NCBI GenBank assembly: GCA_937931205.1
Contig: CALHBF010000001.1
Span: 186,001 to 250,000 of the forward strand
DNA length: 64,000 nt
Direction: 5' to 3'
Origin: an uncultured Bacteriovoracaceae bacterium
GTDB lineage: Bacteria > Bdellovibrionota > Bacteriovoracia > Bacteriovoracales > Bacteriovoracaceae
Numbering within the stretch: the stretch's first letter is position 1; each line of letters opens with the position of its first letter. Positions 15,642 through 24,660 of the stretch are shown in pieces. Made by a program: the position numbers and the translations under genes. The notes under the pieces are model-generated. The model was not told the DNA's origin, did not search any database, and saw only the letters and a list, made by a program, of their open reading frames with translations.

Positions 15642-17561
15642 ATGGGTATTAAATTAGATTCAAAAATCCCAAGCGGACCTTTGGCCGATAAATGGGATAA
15701 CTATAAGTTTGATGCAAAACTTATCAACCCTGCTAACAAAAGAAAATTCACAGTTATCGTTGTTGGTACAGGTCTAGCTGGAGCTTCTGCTTCTGCTACT
15801 CTTGCTGAACTTGGTTACAATGTTCTTTCATTCTGTATTCAAGATTCTCCACGTCGCGCTCACTCAATTGCAGCACAAGGTGGTATCAACGCAGCTAAAA
15901 ACTATCCAAACGACGGAGACTCTGTTCGTCGCCTTTTCTACGATACTGTAAAAGGTGGAGATTACCGTGCTCGTGAAGCAAACGTTTATCGTCTTGCTCA
16001 AGTGTCAAACAACATCATCGATCAGATGGTTTCTCAAGGTGTACCTTTCGCTCGTGAATACGGCGGTCTTCTTGATAACCGTTCATTCGGTGGATCTCAA
16101 GTATCACGTACGTTCTACGCTCGTGGACAAACAGGTCAACAACTTCTTCTTGGTGCCTACTCTGGTATGATGAAGATGATCAACAAAGGTAAAATTAAGC
16201 AATTTAACCGTCGTGAGATGATGGATCTTGTTCTTGTGAACGGCCAAGCTCGCGGGATCATCGTTCGTGATCTAGTAACTGGTAAAATAGAAAGATACGC
16301 TGCAGATGCTGTTCTTATGTGTACTGGTGGATACGGTAACGTATTCTATCTTTCTACAAATGCCAAAGTTTCTAACGGCTCTGCTGCTTGGAGATGTTAT
16401 AAGAAAGGTGCAGCGTTTGCTAACCCTTGTTTCACTCAGATTCACCCTACTTGTATTCCTGTTCACGGAGATTTCCAGTCTAAGCTAACACTTATGTCTG
16501 AGTCACTTCGTAATGATGGACGTGTATGGGTTCCTAAAAAACCAAACGATCCTCGTAAACCAGCTGATATTCCTGATGAAGATCGCGACTACTACCTTGA
16601 GCGTGTTTACCCATCATTCGGTAACCTTGCTCCACGTGACGTATCTTCTCGCCAAGCGAAGTATCGTTGTGATGAAGGTCTAGGCGTAGGTCCAACTGGG
16701 CGTGCAGTATATCTAGATTTCCGTGATGCGATTAAACGTGATGGAAAAGAAACTATTGCAGCTAAGTACGGTAACCTTTTTGAAATGTATGAGCGTATTA
16801 CAGCTGATAACCCGTATGAAACTCCGATGATGATCTACCCTGCTGTTCACTACACAATGGGTGGTCTATGGGTGGATTACAACCTTCAGTCAACAATCCC
16901 AGGACTTCACGTTCTAGGAGAAGCAAACTTCTCTGACCACGGTGCAAACCGTCTAGGTGCTTCGGCACTTATGCAAGGTCTAGCAGATGGTTACTTCGTG
17001 ATTCCATACACTCTTGGTAACTATTTTGGTTCAACAAAACTTGAAAAAGTAACTACTGATCACCAAGCTTTTGTTGATGCTGAAGCTGCTGTAAAACAGC
17101 AGACAGAAAAACTTCTAAGCATTAAAGGGACAAGAACTGTTGATGACTTCCATAAAGCTCTTGGCCACATTATGTGGGAAAAAGTTGGAATGGGTCGTAC
17201 GGAAGCAGGTCTTAAAGAAGCTATTTCTGGTATCAGAAAACTTCGTGAAGAGTACTGGCAAGATGTTAACGTTCTTGGTGGTGAAGATAACTTCAACGTT
17301 GAACTTCACAAAGCAACACGTGTTGCTGATTTCCTAGAACTTGGTGAGCTTATGGCACTTGATGCTCTTGAGCGTAACGAGTCTTGTGGAGGTCACTTCC
17401 GTGAAGAATTCCAAACTGCAGATGGCGAAGCTCTTCGTAATGATGAGACTTTTGCTCACGCAGCTGTTTGGGAATACACTGGTGCAAATTCAAGCCCTAT
17501 CCGTCACAAGGAAGAACTTGTATTTGAAAACGTAAAACTTGCTACTCGCTCGTACAAATAA
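15642..17561 (+). CDS. sdhA: Succinate dehydrogenase flavoprotein subunit
   Basis: 639 residues, full length. The FAD dinucleotide-binding motif [19 protein letters not shown] lies near residue 40. [15 protein letters not shown] holds the histidine that carries covalent FAD. Later blocks include [11 protein letters not shown] and the [12 protein letters not shown] region of the catalytic core. It oxidises succinate to fumarate on the cytoplasmic face of the membrane as part of complex II. Codon use is strongly biased to CTT, GGT, CGT and AAC, as expected of a highly expressed gene. AAGGAG follows for sdhB. Confidence 0.96.
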   Translation: MGIKLDSKIPSGPLADKWDNYKFDAKLINPANKRKFTVIVVGTGLAGASASATLAELGYNVLSFCIQDSPRRAHSIAAQGGINAAKNYPNDGDSVRRLFYDTVKGGDYRAREANVYRLAQVSNNIIDQMVSQGVPFAREYGGLLDNRSFGGSQVSRTFYARGQTGQQLLLGAYSGMMKMINKGKIKQFNRREMMDLVLVNGQARGIIVRDLVTGKIERYAADAVLMCTGGYGNVFYLSTNAKVSNGSAAWRCYKKGAAFANPCFTQIHPTCIPVHGDFQSKLTLMSESLRNDGRVWVPKKPNDPRKPADIPDEDRDYYLERVYPSFGNLAPRDVSSRQAKYRCDEGLGVGPTGRAVYLDFRDAIKRDGKETIAAKYGNLFEMYERITADNPYETPMMIYPAVHYTMGGLWVDYNLQSTIPGLHVLGEANFSDHGANRLGASALMQGLADGYFVIPYTLGNYFGSTKLEKVTTDHQAFVDAEAAVKQQTEKLLSIKGTRTVDDFHKALGHIMWEKVGMGRTEAGLKEAISGIRKLREEYWQDVNVLGGEDNFNVELHKATRVADFLELGELMALDALERNESCGGHFREEFQTADGEALRNDETFAHAAVWEYTGANSSPIRHKEELVFENVKLATRSYK

Positions 17562-17576
17562 TAAGGAGAAGTTCAC

Positions 17577-18356
17577 ATGGCTTCTGGAAATATGACTTTA
17601 AACCTGAAGATTTGGCGTCAAAAGCACGGCGAAGCTCAAGGTAAATTAGTTGATTATAAAGTAAATAACGTACTACCTGAAATGTCTTTCCTTGAAATGA
17701 TCGATGTTCTTAACGAACAACTGGTAAGCAAGGGTGAAGACGCAATCGCATTTGACCACGACTGCCGTGAAGGTATCTGTGGTATGTGTTCAATGATGAT
17801 TGATGGTAAAGCTCACGGTGGTTTCAAGAACACAACAACTTGTCAGGTTCACATGCGTCTTTATAAAGACGGTGACACAATTGTTGTTGAGCCATTCCGC
17901 GCTCAAGCTTTCCCAGTTGTAAAAGACTTAACTGTTGATCGTTCTGCTCTTGATGGAATCATGGCCGCTGGTGGTTACACTTCTGCCAATACTGGTAACG
18001 CTCAAGATGCAAACTCAATTCTTATCCCTAAGCCAATTGCTGATGAAGCAATGGATGCAGCTGCTTGTATTGGTTGTGGAGCATGTGTTGCTTCTTGCCC
18101 GAACGGTTCTGCAATGCTTTTCATGGGTGCAAAGGTTTCTCAGCTTGCTCTTCTTCCTCAAGGTAAGCCAGAGGCTCCTAAGCGTGCGCTTAATATGGTT
18201 ATGACTCACGACCATCTTGGATTTGGTAACTGTACTACTCACGCTGAGTGTGAAGCTACTTGTCCAAAAGGTATTTCAATCGAGCACATCGCTCGTATGA
18301 ACCGTGAATACCTCAAAGCGGCGTTCACTTACTTTGAAAAGAAAAGAGACGAATAA
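17577..18356 (+). CDS. sdhB: Succinate dehydrogenase iron-sulfur subunit
   Basis: 259 residues, the longer type of SdhB seen with b558 anchors. The N-terminal [2Fe-2S] cluster motif is CREGICGMCSMMIDG (about residues 64-78). The C-terminal ferredoxin-like part has CIGCGACVASCPNGS and CTTHAECEATCPKG for the [4Fe-4S] and [3Fe-4S] clusters. It passes electrons from SdhA to the quinone site. TAAGGAGAAG is a strong ribosome site. It closes the sdhCAB operon, which ends in a strong terminator. Confidence 0.96.
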   Translation: MASGNMTLNLKIWRQKHGEAQGKLVDYKVNNVLPEMSFLEMIDVLNEQLVSKGEDAIAFDHDCREGICGMCSMMIDGKAHGGFKNTTTCQVHMRLYKDGDTIVVEPFRAQAFPVVKDLTVDRSALDGIMAAGGYTSANTGNAQDANSILIPKPIADEAMDAAACIGCGACVASCPNGSAMLFMGAKVSQLALLPQGKPEAPKRALNMVMTHDHLGFGNCTTHAECEATCPKGISIEHIARMNREYLKAAFTYFEKKRDE

Positions 18357-18368
18357 TCTTTCGACTTC

Positions 18369-18396
18369 AAGGCCCCGCTAGTCGGGGCCTTTTTTT
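18369..18396 (+). terminator. Rho-independent terminator of sdhCAB
   Basis: AAGGCCCCG and CGGGGCCTT pair around a five-base loop and are followed by a run of seven T. It lies 13 bases after the sdhB stop and reaches the start of the next gene. Confidence 0.93.
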
Positions 18397-19242
18397 ATGG
18401 TGAATATGAATAAATCCCTTACAGGCCTTCTCACTCTTATTACTGCTATGATTACTTTGCAATATGGCTCAAGCCTAGCAAAGAATCTCTTCTCAATATC
18501 AGGAGTTGCTGGGGCCACGGGACTTCGTCTTATTTTTGCTTCTCTTTGCCTTCTTCTTTTTTTGCGACCTTGGAAGCTTCCCTTTAAAAAAAGCTATATC
18601 GTTCCTCTTCTCTGCTACGGCCTTGCTCTTGGATTCATGAACCTGACGTTCTATTTTTCACTGGCAAGAATTCCATTAGGGATTGCTGTGGCGCTAGAAT
18701 TTACTGGGCCTCTGTTATTGGCGGTAATCCTCTCAAAAAATAAATGGGATTACTTATGGGTGCTCTTTGCTGCTATTGGAATCTTCTTTCTTCTTCCTGA
18801 TGGAAAGTCAGGAGCACTTGATATCTGGGGAATTATTTTTGCTCTTATTGCTGGGGCCTGCTGGGCGCTTTATATTATTTTTGGAAAACGCTTATCAGAT
18901 AAACTGCCGACAAAGATTGGTATTAGTTATGGAATGAGTGTTGCTGCCTTGGTGGTGCTTCCCTTCTCTCTTACTCTCAATTTAAAGCAGATTCTTCATC
19001 CTCAAGTCCTCCTTCCAGGTCTGATGGTCGGAATTTTTGCCAGTGCTATTCCCTATGCCCTTGAACTTCGGGCCATGAAGAATTTAAGCCAAAAAAGTTT
19101 TTCAATTCTTATGAGTCTGGAGCCAGCAGTGGCCACCATGATAGGAGTTATTTTCTTAGGCGAGTTTTTGAATTGGACGCAAATGACAGCTATTATTCTC
19201 ATCAGCGTTGCAAGCCTTGGAACAAGCATCAGTAACAGGTAA
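18397..19242 (+). CDS. EamA/DMT-family transporter (RhtA-like exporter)
   Basis: 281 residues with about ten hydrophobic segments in two repeats of five, the EamA (drug/metabolite transporter) layout. The block LGIAVALEFTGPLLLAVILS and the C-terminal SLEPAVATMIGVIFLGEFL are characteristic of the RhtA/threonine-homoserine exporter branch. The substrate is inferred only as an amino acid or similar metabolite. The track's ATG lies inside the T-run of the sdh terminator; a second ATG at 18406 (MNKSLTGLL) is equally possible. Neither has a good ribosome site, so the start is uncertain. Confidence 0.88.
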   Translation: MVNMNKSLTGLLTLITAMITLQYGSSLAKNLFSISGVAGATGLRLIFASLCLLLFLRPWKLPFKKSYIVPLLCYGLALGFMNLTFYFSLARIPLGIAVALEFTGPLLLAVILSKNKWDYLWVLFAAIGIFFLLPDGKSGALDIWGIIFALIAGACWALYIIFGKRLSDKLPTKIGISYGMSVAALVVLPFSLTLNLKQILHPQVLLPGLMVGIFASAIPYALELRAMKNLSQKSFSILMSLEPAVATMIGVIFLGEFLNWTQMTAIILISVASLGTSISNR

Positions 19243-19581
19243 TTAGTTACAAGAAATATCACCAACCTGCTGCTTGATATTGTCGATCAAAATACCTTCG
19301 AACTGAGCATCTGCCGAACAAGATTTCAAGATCACTTGATATCCATCAGCATGTCCATCGAAGCGAAGCTGACGGCCAAAATTAGAACAATTGATTTCAG
19401 ATTTTTCTAAGGGGATTTGAACTGTTTCATTAATAAAGATGGCATCCTCACGGATTACGACGGACTCAACACCTTCTACGACTCTATCTGAAAACTTACA
19501 CTGTAATTCAAGAGCAAACGCTTTAGAATTTAGGATTGCAAGGACCATGATGAGAAAAGTAGCAGTCATGAGTTTTTTCAT
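19243..19581 (-). CDS. Small exported protein of unknown function
   Basis: 112 residues with a signal peptide (residues 1-23, ending KAFA). The mature domain begins LELQCKFSDRVVEGVE and looks beta-rich, with four cysteines (QCKF, NCSN, SCSA, SCN) that may form two disulfides. CGGGAGG lies about 10 bases before the ATG. It converges with the EamA gene, whose stop is adjacent with no hairpin between. No family recognised. Confidence 0.75.
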   Translation of the reverse strand: MKKLMTATFLIMVLAILNSKAFALELQCKFSDRVVEGVESVVIREDAIFINETVQIPLEKSEINCSNFGRQLRFDGHADGYQVILKSCSADAQFEGILIDNIKQQVGDISCN

Positions 19582-19723
19582 CGCTTAAACCTCCCGTGAA
19601 CATTCGACTGAGGCAATATAACAACTGGATTATTATATTGAAATAACTGTGTATTTAATTCTCTCAAATATTTCCTTACAAACTCCAGTAGACCTAAAGA
19701 TTACCAGTGGGTAGACTCATTTT

Positions 19724-20815
19724 ATGATGGTTTTTGACCGCACTTCCCTCGCTTTTATTCAAAAATGCGAAGAGATGGCACGTAATATTTTCACACAAAT
19801 TGGCTTCAAAGTTCTTCGTTCACGCTTTGAGTTCAATAAGTATTTGTACCCCATTTCCATCGTGGTTTTCGAAGGAAGGGAACTTGGTTTCTTTGATTCA
19901 AAATTCTATCAAATTGGCCTCAATAAAAAATTGATCTATTCAGCGAAGGACTCAGTCATTCGCGATATTCTTCGTCACGAGATCGCCCACTACCTCACTT
20001 TTCTTCATTACCCTAATTTCTCTGGCCCTCATGGTTCAGAGTTCAAAGAGATCTGCCAGCGTTTTGGTTTTGAAGATGAGATCGCTAAGGCCACCATTGA
20101 TCTGTTGAGTGCTAATGAAAATAAGGAAGGAGATCTTGAGAGTGAGCGAGTCTTAGATAAAGTGCAAAAGCTTTTAAAGCTTGCTGAAAGCTCCAATACT
20201 CACGAGGCGGAGCTTGCTACTATCAAGGCCAATGAACTGCTTATCAAACACTCACTTAATCATCTTGATACCAAGGTGGATGAAACAATCTATCTGGATC
20301 GTCCCTTAGTTTATCCACGCAGTAACTCTAAGCTAGTTGCCATCTATGAGATTCTTACTCATTTTCTAGTACGTCCAGTGATCAGTCACGGACACAAGCA
20401 GTGTTCTCTTGAAATCTGCGGTCCTAAAACCAATGTTATTCTTGCCCGATACGTGGCGGAATTTTTAGACCGCCAACTTGAACATCTGTGGCTGGAAACA
20501 AAAAAAGAATCAGGCCTTCAAGGGCAACGGGCAAAAAATTCTTTTATGCTAGGTGTGGCCTCAGGCTTTCATGAGAAAATGAAAAGAAGTGAAGAATCAC
20601 TTGAGCCTACCAATAAGAAGGCCCTGACCGTTGTCAAAAAACAGCTCGAAGTAAATTTAAACATTGTTTATAAAAGACTAGGTTCGACCCGATCAACTCA
20701 TCAAATGGATCACGAAGCCCGGAATGCGGGAATCGAGAAAGGTAAAAAACTATCCATCAATAAAGGCGTTGAAACGAGTGGACCGAAACTCACACTTGGT
20801 TGGAGAAAATCATGA
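19724..20815 (+). CDS. SprT-like zinc peptidase fused to DUF2786
   Basis: 363 residues in two parts. Residues 1 to about 125 carry a SprT-like zincin motif RHEIAHYL (HExxH) followed by HGSEFKEIC, the usual third-ligand area of SprT/Spartan proteins. From about residue 140, VLDKVQKLLKLAESSNTHEAELA is the DUF2786 signature. The rest is basic and ends with TLGWRKS. Such proteins are cytoplasmic; SprT-like domains elsewhere cut DNA-protein crosslinks, but the role of this fusion is unproven. The next gene starts within its stop codon region (ATGA). Confidence 0.85.
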   Translation: MMVFDRTSLAFIQKCEEMARNIFTQIGFKVLRSRFEFNKYLYPISIVVFEGRELGFFDSKFYQIGLNKKLIYSAKDSVIRDILRHEIAHYLTFLHYPNFSGPHGSEFKEICQRFGFEDEIAKATIDLLSANENKEGDLESERVLDKVQKLLKLAESSNTHEAELATIKANELLIKHSLNHLDTKVDETIYLDRPLVYPRSNSKLVAIYEILTHFLVRPVISHGHKQCSLEICGPKTNVILARYVAEFLDRQLEHLWLETKKESGLQGQRAKNSFMLGVASGFHEKMKRSEESLEPTNKKALTVVKKQLEVNLNIVYKRLGSTRSTHQMDHEARNAGIEKGKKLSINKGVETSGPKLTLGWRKS

Positions 20816-21186
20816 ACGCGAAATCTGGAATTATTTACGGCTCACTTTTACTTGCTTTGGGTGTAATCATTGGAGCTTTCGGGGCCCATGGATTAGAGAA
20901 AATGGTCGAAGCCTCTAAGCTTGCTACCTTTGAGACAGGAGTGCGCTATCACTTCTATCATGCCTTTGCCATTCTTCTTACCAGCATCATCGCCCTGATT
21001 AAGCCTCAGATGAATATCACAAGACCAATCCTCTTTTTCTCCATTGGAATTCTTCTCTTCTCTTTTGGTTGCTACAGCTATGTCGTAACAGGAGTTAAAG
21101 CAATTGCGATAATCGTGCCATTTGGCGGAGTTAGTTTCATTGTTGGATGGGTAATGCTAGCGATGGGCGCGAGAAAATTAAACTAG
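20812..21186 (+). CDS. DUF423 family membrane protein
   Basis: 124 residues starting at the ATG at 20812, which overlaps the preceding stop (ATGA) and has TTGGAG upstream; the track start is a TTG within that site. Four hydrophobic segments and the family block GAFGAHGLEK, then FETGVRYHFYHAFAILL, identify DUF423 (YgdD/YwdK type), small inner-membrane proteins of unknown function. It is coupled to the SprT-like gene. Its 3' end overlaps the convergent queE by nine bases. Confidence 0.9.
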   Translation: MNAKSGIIYGSLLLALGVIIGAFGAHGLEKMVEASKLATFETGVRYHFYHAFAILLTSIIALIKPQMNITRPILFFSIGILLFSFGCYSYVVTGVKAIAIIVPFGGVSFIVGWVMLAMGARKLN

Positions 21187-21879
21187 ACGCTCTTCCGGCC
21201 CAAACACCCATTTGTGCTGTTGACCGATAACTCGGAATGGAAGTCCAAAATCTTCATTGAGGCGAATCACTTGCTGGAAGCGATTCATCGGGAACGGTTC
21301 GCCTGGCTCATAACATGGAGTAAGACACCAAGACGGTTTAAAACGAACACTCTCTGGAACACTCTTATAAAAATCAAAAACGTATTCGAAATCTTTCTTA
21401 TCAAAAACCACGGCCTTCACTTGAGCTTTTTGCCCGTAAGCTTCAACAAAACGTGAAAGAACATCACGAGAAGTCTTCACTTGAGTTGAAGGAGTTTTGA
21501 TATCAAAAGAGACGAAATCAACCAGATCAAAAACTTCTGGAACAATACGCGTTCCGGCCGCTTCAAGATTCACAAAATAGTTTCTTGCTTTCAATTCTTG
21601 AACCAGTGCTTTGAGCGAAGGAACATGAGATGGGTGAAGAGGATCTCCACCGGTAATAGAAACACGTTTGATCAAATTCTGAGAAAGAACTTCCACCTTC
21701 TCCATCACTTCATCTAGCTCCATAGTGAATGCTGGATCAAAGTCCCAAGATTCTTTGGTATCACAGTTCACGCAACCAATATGGCAGCCTTGAAAACGTA
21801 CAAAGATTTGCGGAATCCCAATGTGGATTCCCTCACCTTCAGTAGCGCGATAAATGGAGTTAATAAGAAGTGTAACCAT
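21178..21879 (-). CDS. queE: 7-carboxy-7-deazaguanine synthase (radical SAM)
   Basis: 233 residues. YRATEGEGIHIGIPQIFVRF then GCHIGCVNCDT gives the radical SAM cluster motif CxxxCxxC. SITGGDPLHP matches the SAM-binding GGE-like motif. The length and N-terminus fit QueE, which contracts 6-carboxytetrahydropterin to 7-carboxy-7-deazaguanine on the way to preQ0 and queuosine. The pathway's last enzyme, tgt, is 7 kb away. QueC, QueD and QueF are not in the window. The gene stands alone between two + strand genes. Confidence 0.9.
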   Translation of the reverse strand: MVTLLINSIYRATEGEGIHIGIPQIFVRFQGCHIGCVNCDTKESWDFDPAFTMELDEVMEKVEVLSQNLIKRVSITGGDPLHPSHVPSLKALVQELKARNYFVNLEAAGTRIVPEVFDLVDFVSFDIKTPSTQVKTSRDVLSRFVEAYGQKAQVKAVVFDKKDFEYVFDFYKSVPESVRFKPSWCLTPCYEPGEPFPMNRFQQVIRLNEDFGLPFRVIGQQHKWVFGPEERLV

Positions 21880-21989
21880 TGGCGCGCACTATAGCACGGA
21901 GGGCCCATCCTGAAAACAAAGAGTTAATACTAAATTGGAAGCTTGCGTAAATTTTACAACTCACTGACTTTATAGAGATAATAAAGGGC

Positions 21990-22511
21990 ATGGAAATCAA
22001 CACTATCTATAAAGATATTTTAGAGGATTTAAAGCTCGGCGGTCGTGCTCTTCGCCGCTTTAATACACAAGAACTCAAGGAGTTAGAGGGAATTCTTGCT
22101 ACTTCCCAAGGAGAAGAACTTCAAAAAGTCCTCTGTATTATTGAGCACTCCATGAGTTTTCACCCCGCTTTTGAGCCTCTTTTACTCAAGATACTGAATG
22201 CAGAGACTGATTCAGAAATACTAGTATTTGCACTCAATGCTTCTCGCAAACATATTCTGAGCTCATATCAGCAACAAGGTAAACGAGTTGAATTTAGTTT
22301 TTTAGAAGCTCTTCAAAAACTTCTCTATTCCAAATCTCCTGAAGTAGTAGAATGGACACTAAGAACAATTGAAGAAATGGGTTCGCAGGGAATCTTTTTT
22401 AAGAAAGACTTAAATAATATTAAGCCTGCTCCGTGGAAATGGTTCAATGAACATCAAAGAAGTGTGCGCGAAATTATCGCTATGCTTGAGCATCGTTGGA
22501 GTGAGAAATGA
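21990..22511 (+). CDS. Helical-repeat protein of unknown function
   Basis: 173 residues, cytoplasmic, all-helical in appearance with HEAT-like spacing (VLCIIEHSMSFHPAFEPLLLKIL, then VVEWTLRTIEEMGSQG). No catalytic motif is visible. AAAGGGC precedes the ATG. Its stop overlaps the start of the zinc-ribbon gene (ATGA), so the pair is co-expressed. A protein-binding role is suggested only by the repeat-like pattern. Confidence 0.7.
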   Translation: MEINTIYKDILEDLKLGGRALRRFNTQELKELEGILATSQGEELQKVLCIIEHSMSFHPAFEPLLLKILNAETDSEILVFALNASRKHILSSYQQQGKRVEFSFLEALQKLLYSKSPEVVEWTLRTIEEMGSQGIFFKKDLNNIKPAPWKWFNEHQRSVREIIAMLEHRWSEK

Positions 22512-22846
22512 AAGACTTAAAAAATCCTAATTCGCTGCTTGAAGAGATTAAAAAAATTCAAAATCATATTGAGCAGCCTAACTTCGATTTAGCAGAACGC
22601 GAAGATATTCAAGTCAAGATTCGAGTAGACGAAAAGATCTCTCCTGCCATGTTTAAGCCCGACCCTCTTATACCAGGAGGATACATAGCTAATTCCCTTA
22701 CCGTCAGGGCCATGCGGGCCGACATCTTTGTTTTAGGAGATTCTTTCGAGGATTTCGAAACAAACATTGAATGCGGTTGTGGCAAAACACTTGATGCTCA
22801 ATTCTGGAAACTTTGTCCATACTGTGCAAAAGAAATTTCACTCTAG
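22508..22846 (+). CDS. Small protein with C-terminal zinc ribbon
   Basis: 112 residues. The end of the protein carries CGCGK and, 15 residues later, CPYCAKE, a four-cysteine zinc ribbon. The middle part (GGYIANSLTVRAMRADIF) shows no known motif. It is coupled to the helical-repeat gene upstream. Zinc ribbons of this type often mediate protein or nucleic-acid contacts; no specific job can be given. Confidence 0.7.
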   Translation: MKDLKNPNSLLEEIKKIQNHIEQPNFDLAEREDIQVKIRVDEKISPAMFKPDPLIPGGYIANSLTVRAMRADIFVLGDSFEDFETNIECGCGKTLDAQFWKLCPYCAKEISL

Positions 22847-22885
22847 GCCTTTGACTCTATAGGTGAATTCATTCACAATTAAGAC

Positions 22886-23911
22886 ATGCTTATTGTTCAG
22901 CAATATCACTCTATTCACGAAATCGAACAGGAATTTATTCCTAGTATCGAGCTATTGCTCGAAGAGGAAATTCCTCATTTTGATTTTCTTATCAAAAAGC
23001 ATGATGAATCTCCTGAATCAGAGATGTTTACCTACTATCTTTTTTTTGGTCCAACTCAAAATCAACCAGTAGGATTTGCTCATATCGGACTTCAGTTTCT
23101 CACCGGAGATTTTCGTACATTCTCGGAAAAGATGAAGTTCTGGAACAAGGATCACAAACACTGGAAACAGCTTGATTGGAATCTCAAAGGAACAAGTCTT
23201 GGAACTGATGTTTTCGGCCAAAAGGCTGGCATTGGCAGTCGTGAGAAGATTCAGGAAATTCTTGGTAAATACCTGACTCGTGAAGATATTGTCGCCTTTA
23301 ATATTTTTCACCATAAGACCACACAGGAAGGATACCTACTGGAGAATGCCCAGCATTCTTTTAAAAAGGATCATTATCACCTGGGTCCTTTGGTAAAAAC
23401 GTCGAATACTTATCAGGAGTACTTGCTCAGCCTTGAGAGAGAAACTCAAAACGAAATCAAGAATCTCTGGAAAAATCTTCATCGCACTCATCAAATTGAG
23501 CTGGGAGAATATCCTCACATTCTTGAAGCCCCAAAATCTATTCCTTTTGATGAAAAGACTCTCGAGATCTGGAATAAGATGAATGCGGGCCTCCTTACCT
23601 TTGAAAAAGAAGGAAAAGTTTTAGGCTGCATCCTGATGATTGAAGGGAAAAATGGTAACTTCTTCTTTGAACCATTTCCTTTCGAGGCCATGAATGAATC
23701 TCAAGTGAGTGATACACTCTATATCCAATACGCTCTTCTTAAATTTTTTGAACACTCATATTCTCGTAAGTGTCATATCTTAAAAAACTTAAATAAATTG
23801 AGCTTTCAGGAAAAAGAAGACCTTTCATTTTTTGCAGATCAGGGCTTTACTTCGAAGCATCTGGTTCAATGTTTTTCTTCAAGGCTCGGCACCCTGAAGG
23901 AACCGGTATGA
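22886..23911 (+). CDS. Unknown protein, possibly GNAT/FemAB-like acyltransferase fold
   Basis: 341 residues, no signal peptide. Alternating beta and helical segments, and a C-terminal stretch with LTFEKEGKVLGCILMIEGKNGNFF then NESQVSDTLYIQYALLKFFEHS, recall GNAT or FemAB-like acyltransferases, but I see no acyl-CoA loop I would trust. It is coupled (ATGA) to the truncated haemoglobin gene that follows. The start has no clear ribosome site. Unknown function. Confidence 0.7.
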   Translation: MLIVQQYHSIHEIEQEFIPSIELLLEEEIPHFDFLIKKHDESPESEMFTYYLFFGPTQNQPVGFAHIGLQFLTGDFRTFSEKMKFWNKDHKHWKQLDWNLKGTSLGTDVFGQKAGIGSREKIQEILGKYLTREDIVAFNIFHHKTTQEGYLLENAQHSFKKDHYHLGPLVKTSNTYQEYLLSLERETQNEIKNLWKNLHRTHQIELGEYPHILEAPKSIPFDEKTLEIWNKMNAGLLTFEKEGKVLGCILMIEGKNGNFFFEPFPFEAMNESQVSDTLYIQYALLKFFEHSYSRKCHILKNLNKLSFQEKEDLSFFADQGFTSKHLVQCFSSRLGTLKEPV

Positions 23912-24264
23912 GTCCGGAAGAATACATTCTTAAAGTAACACAATCATTTTATGCCAAGGCCCGAGTAGATATTCTTATCGGTTATCACTTCTGGCGCATT
24001 CAAGATTTTGATACCCATATTCCACGCATTGCTCTGTTCTGGGAAACTCAACTCTTAAATCGAAGTGTTAAATCTATCACCCCACCACTTGATCTGATGG
24101 GCGTTCATATTCCAATGAATATTCATAAGGGAGAATTAGCACGTTGGCTTATTCTTTTTAGAAAGACGTTGGAGGAATTTAGCGAATACCCTGAACTCAA
24201 AGATGTGTGGCTTGAGCGATTAGTTTTTTTTGAGAAAAACTTCTCAAGGTTTCTTGGCTTCTAA
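23908..24264 (+). CDS. Group III truncated haemoglobin
   Basis: 118 residues from the ATG at 23908, which overlaps the preceding stop and has GAAGGAA upstream; the track's longer ORF starts inside the previous gene. FYAKARVDILIGYHFWRI, DFDTHIPRIALFW and VHIPMNIHKGELARWLILF match the group III trHb pattern, including the proximal-histidine region before GELARWL. These proteins bind O2 or NO and may detoxify NO or handle oxygen at low levels. The link to the unknown upstream gene is by translational coupling. It converges on and overlaps a lipoprotein gene by 21 bases. Confidence 0.87.
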   Translation: MSPEEYILKVTQSFYAKARVDILIGYHFWRIQDFDTHIPRIALFWETQLLNRSVKSITPPLDLMGVHIPMNIHKGELARWLILFRKTLEEFSEYPELKDVWLERLVFFEKNFSRFLGF

Positions 24265-24618
24265 CTTTACCATTAATTCTTCTAGTGCCGGCTCTCCGCT
24301 CACATCATCAAAGAACCAGTTACGATAAAAATACCCACGATATTTTTTGGCAGCATTTTGTGCGCCCTCTTCAGTCTGAAACTCAACGGCCTGAAAATAA
24401 ATCATTCCTAATTTGACGCCAAAAACATTAATGCAGTCACCGACATAATTCTCACAAGTTGAAAGCTTGCCTTCAAAAGTACTTCCTAAAACAAATTCAA
24501 CTCGCTCATCCTTGCCAGTTGCATATCGGTACAGATCCTCTTTAAAGAGTCTGACTTTTTTGCTGCAAGACACAGATAGTATCGACAAAATCAATATTTT
24601 TAGGAGAATGATCTTCAT
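24244..24618 (-). CDS. Small lipoprotein of unknown function
   Basis: 124 residues. The N-terminus MKIILLKILILSILSVSC is a lipoprotein signal with lipobox LSVSC, so it should be membrane-anchored. The mature part has one CENYVGDC motif that may form a disulfide, and ends in LMVKLEAKKP. No family recognised. It ends within the truncated haemoglobin coding sequence on the other strand and has no terminator between. Confidence 0.75.
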   Translation of the reverse strand: MKIILLKILILSILSVSCSKKVRLFKEDLYRYATGKDERVEFVLGSTFEGKLSTCENYVGDCINVFGVKLGMIYFQAVEFQTEEGAQNAAKKYRGYFYRNWFFDDVSGEPALEELMVKLEAKKP

Positions 24619-24660
24619 AGTTAATAGTGTAAACGAGACGCTTTAATAAGGACAAGTTGT

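Noticed and set aside
20681-20710. GGTTCGACCCGATC resembling a tRNA T-loop
   Set aside because: It lies within the SprT-like coding sequence and no acceptor or anticodon stem can be drawn around it.
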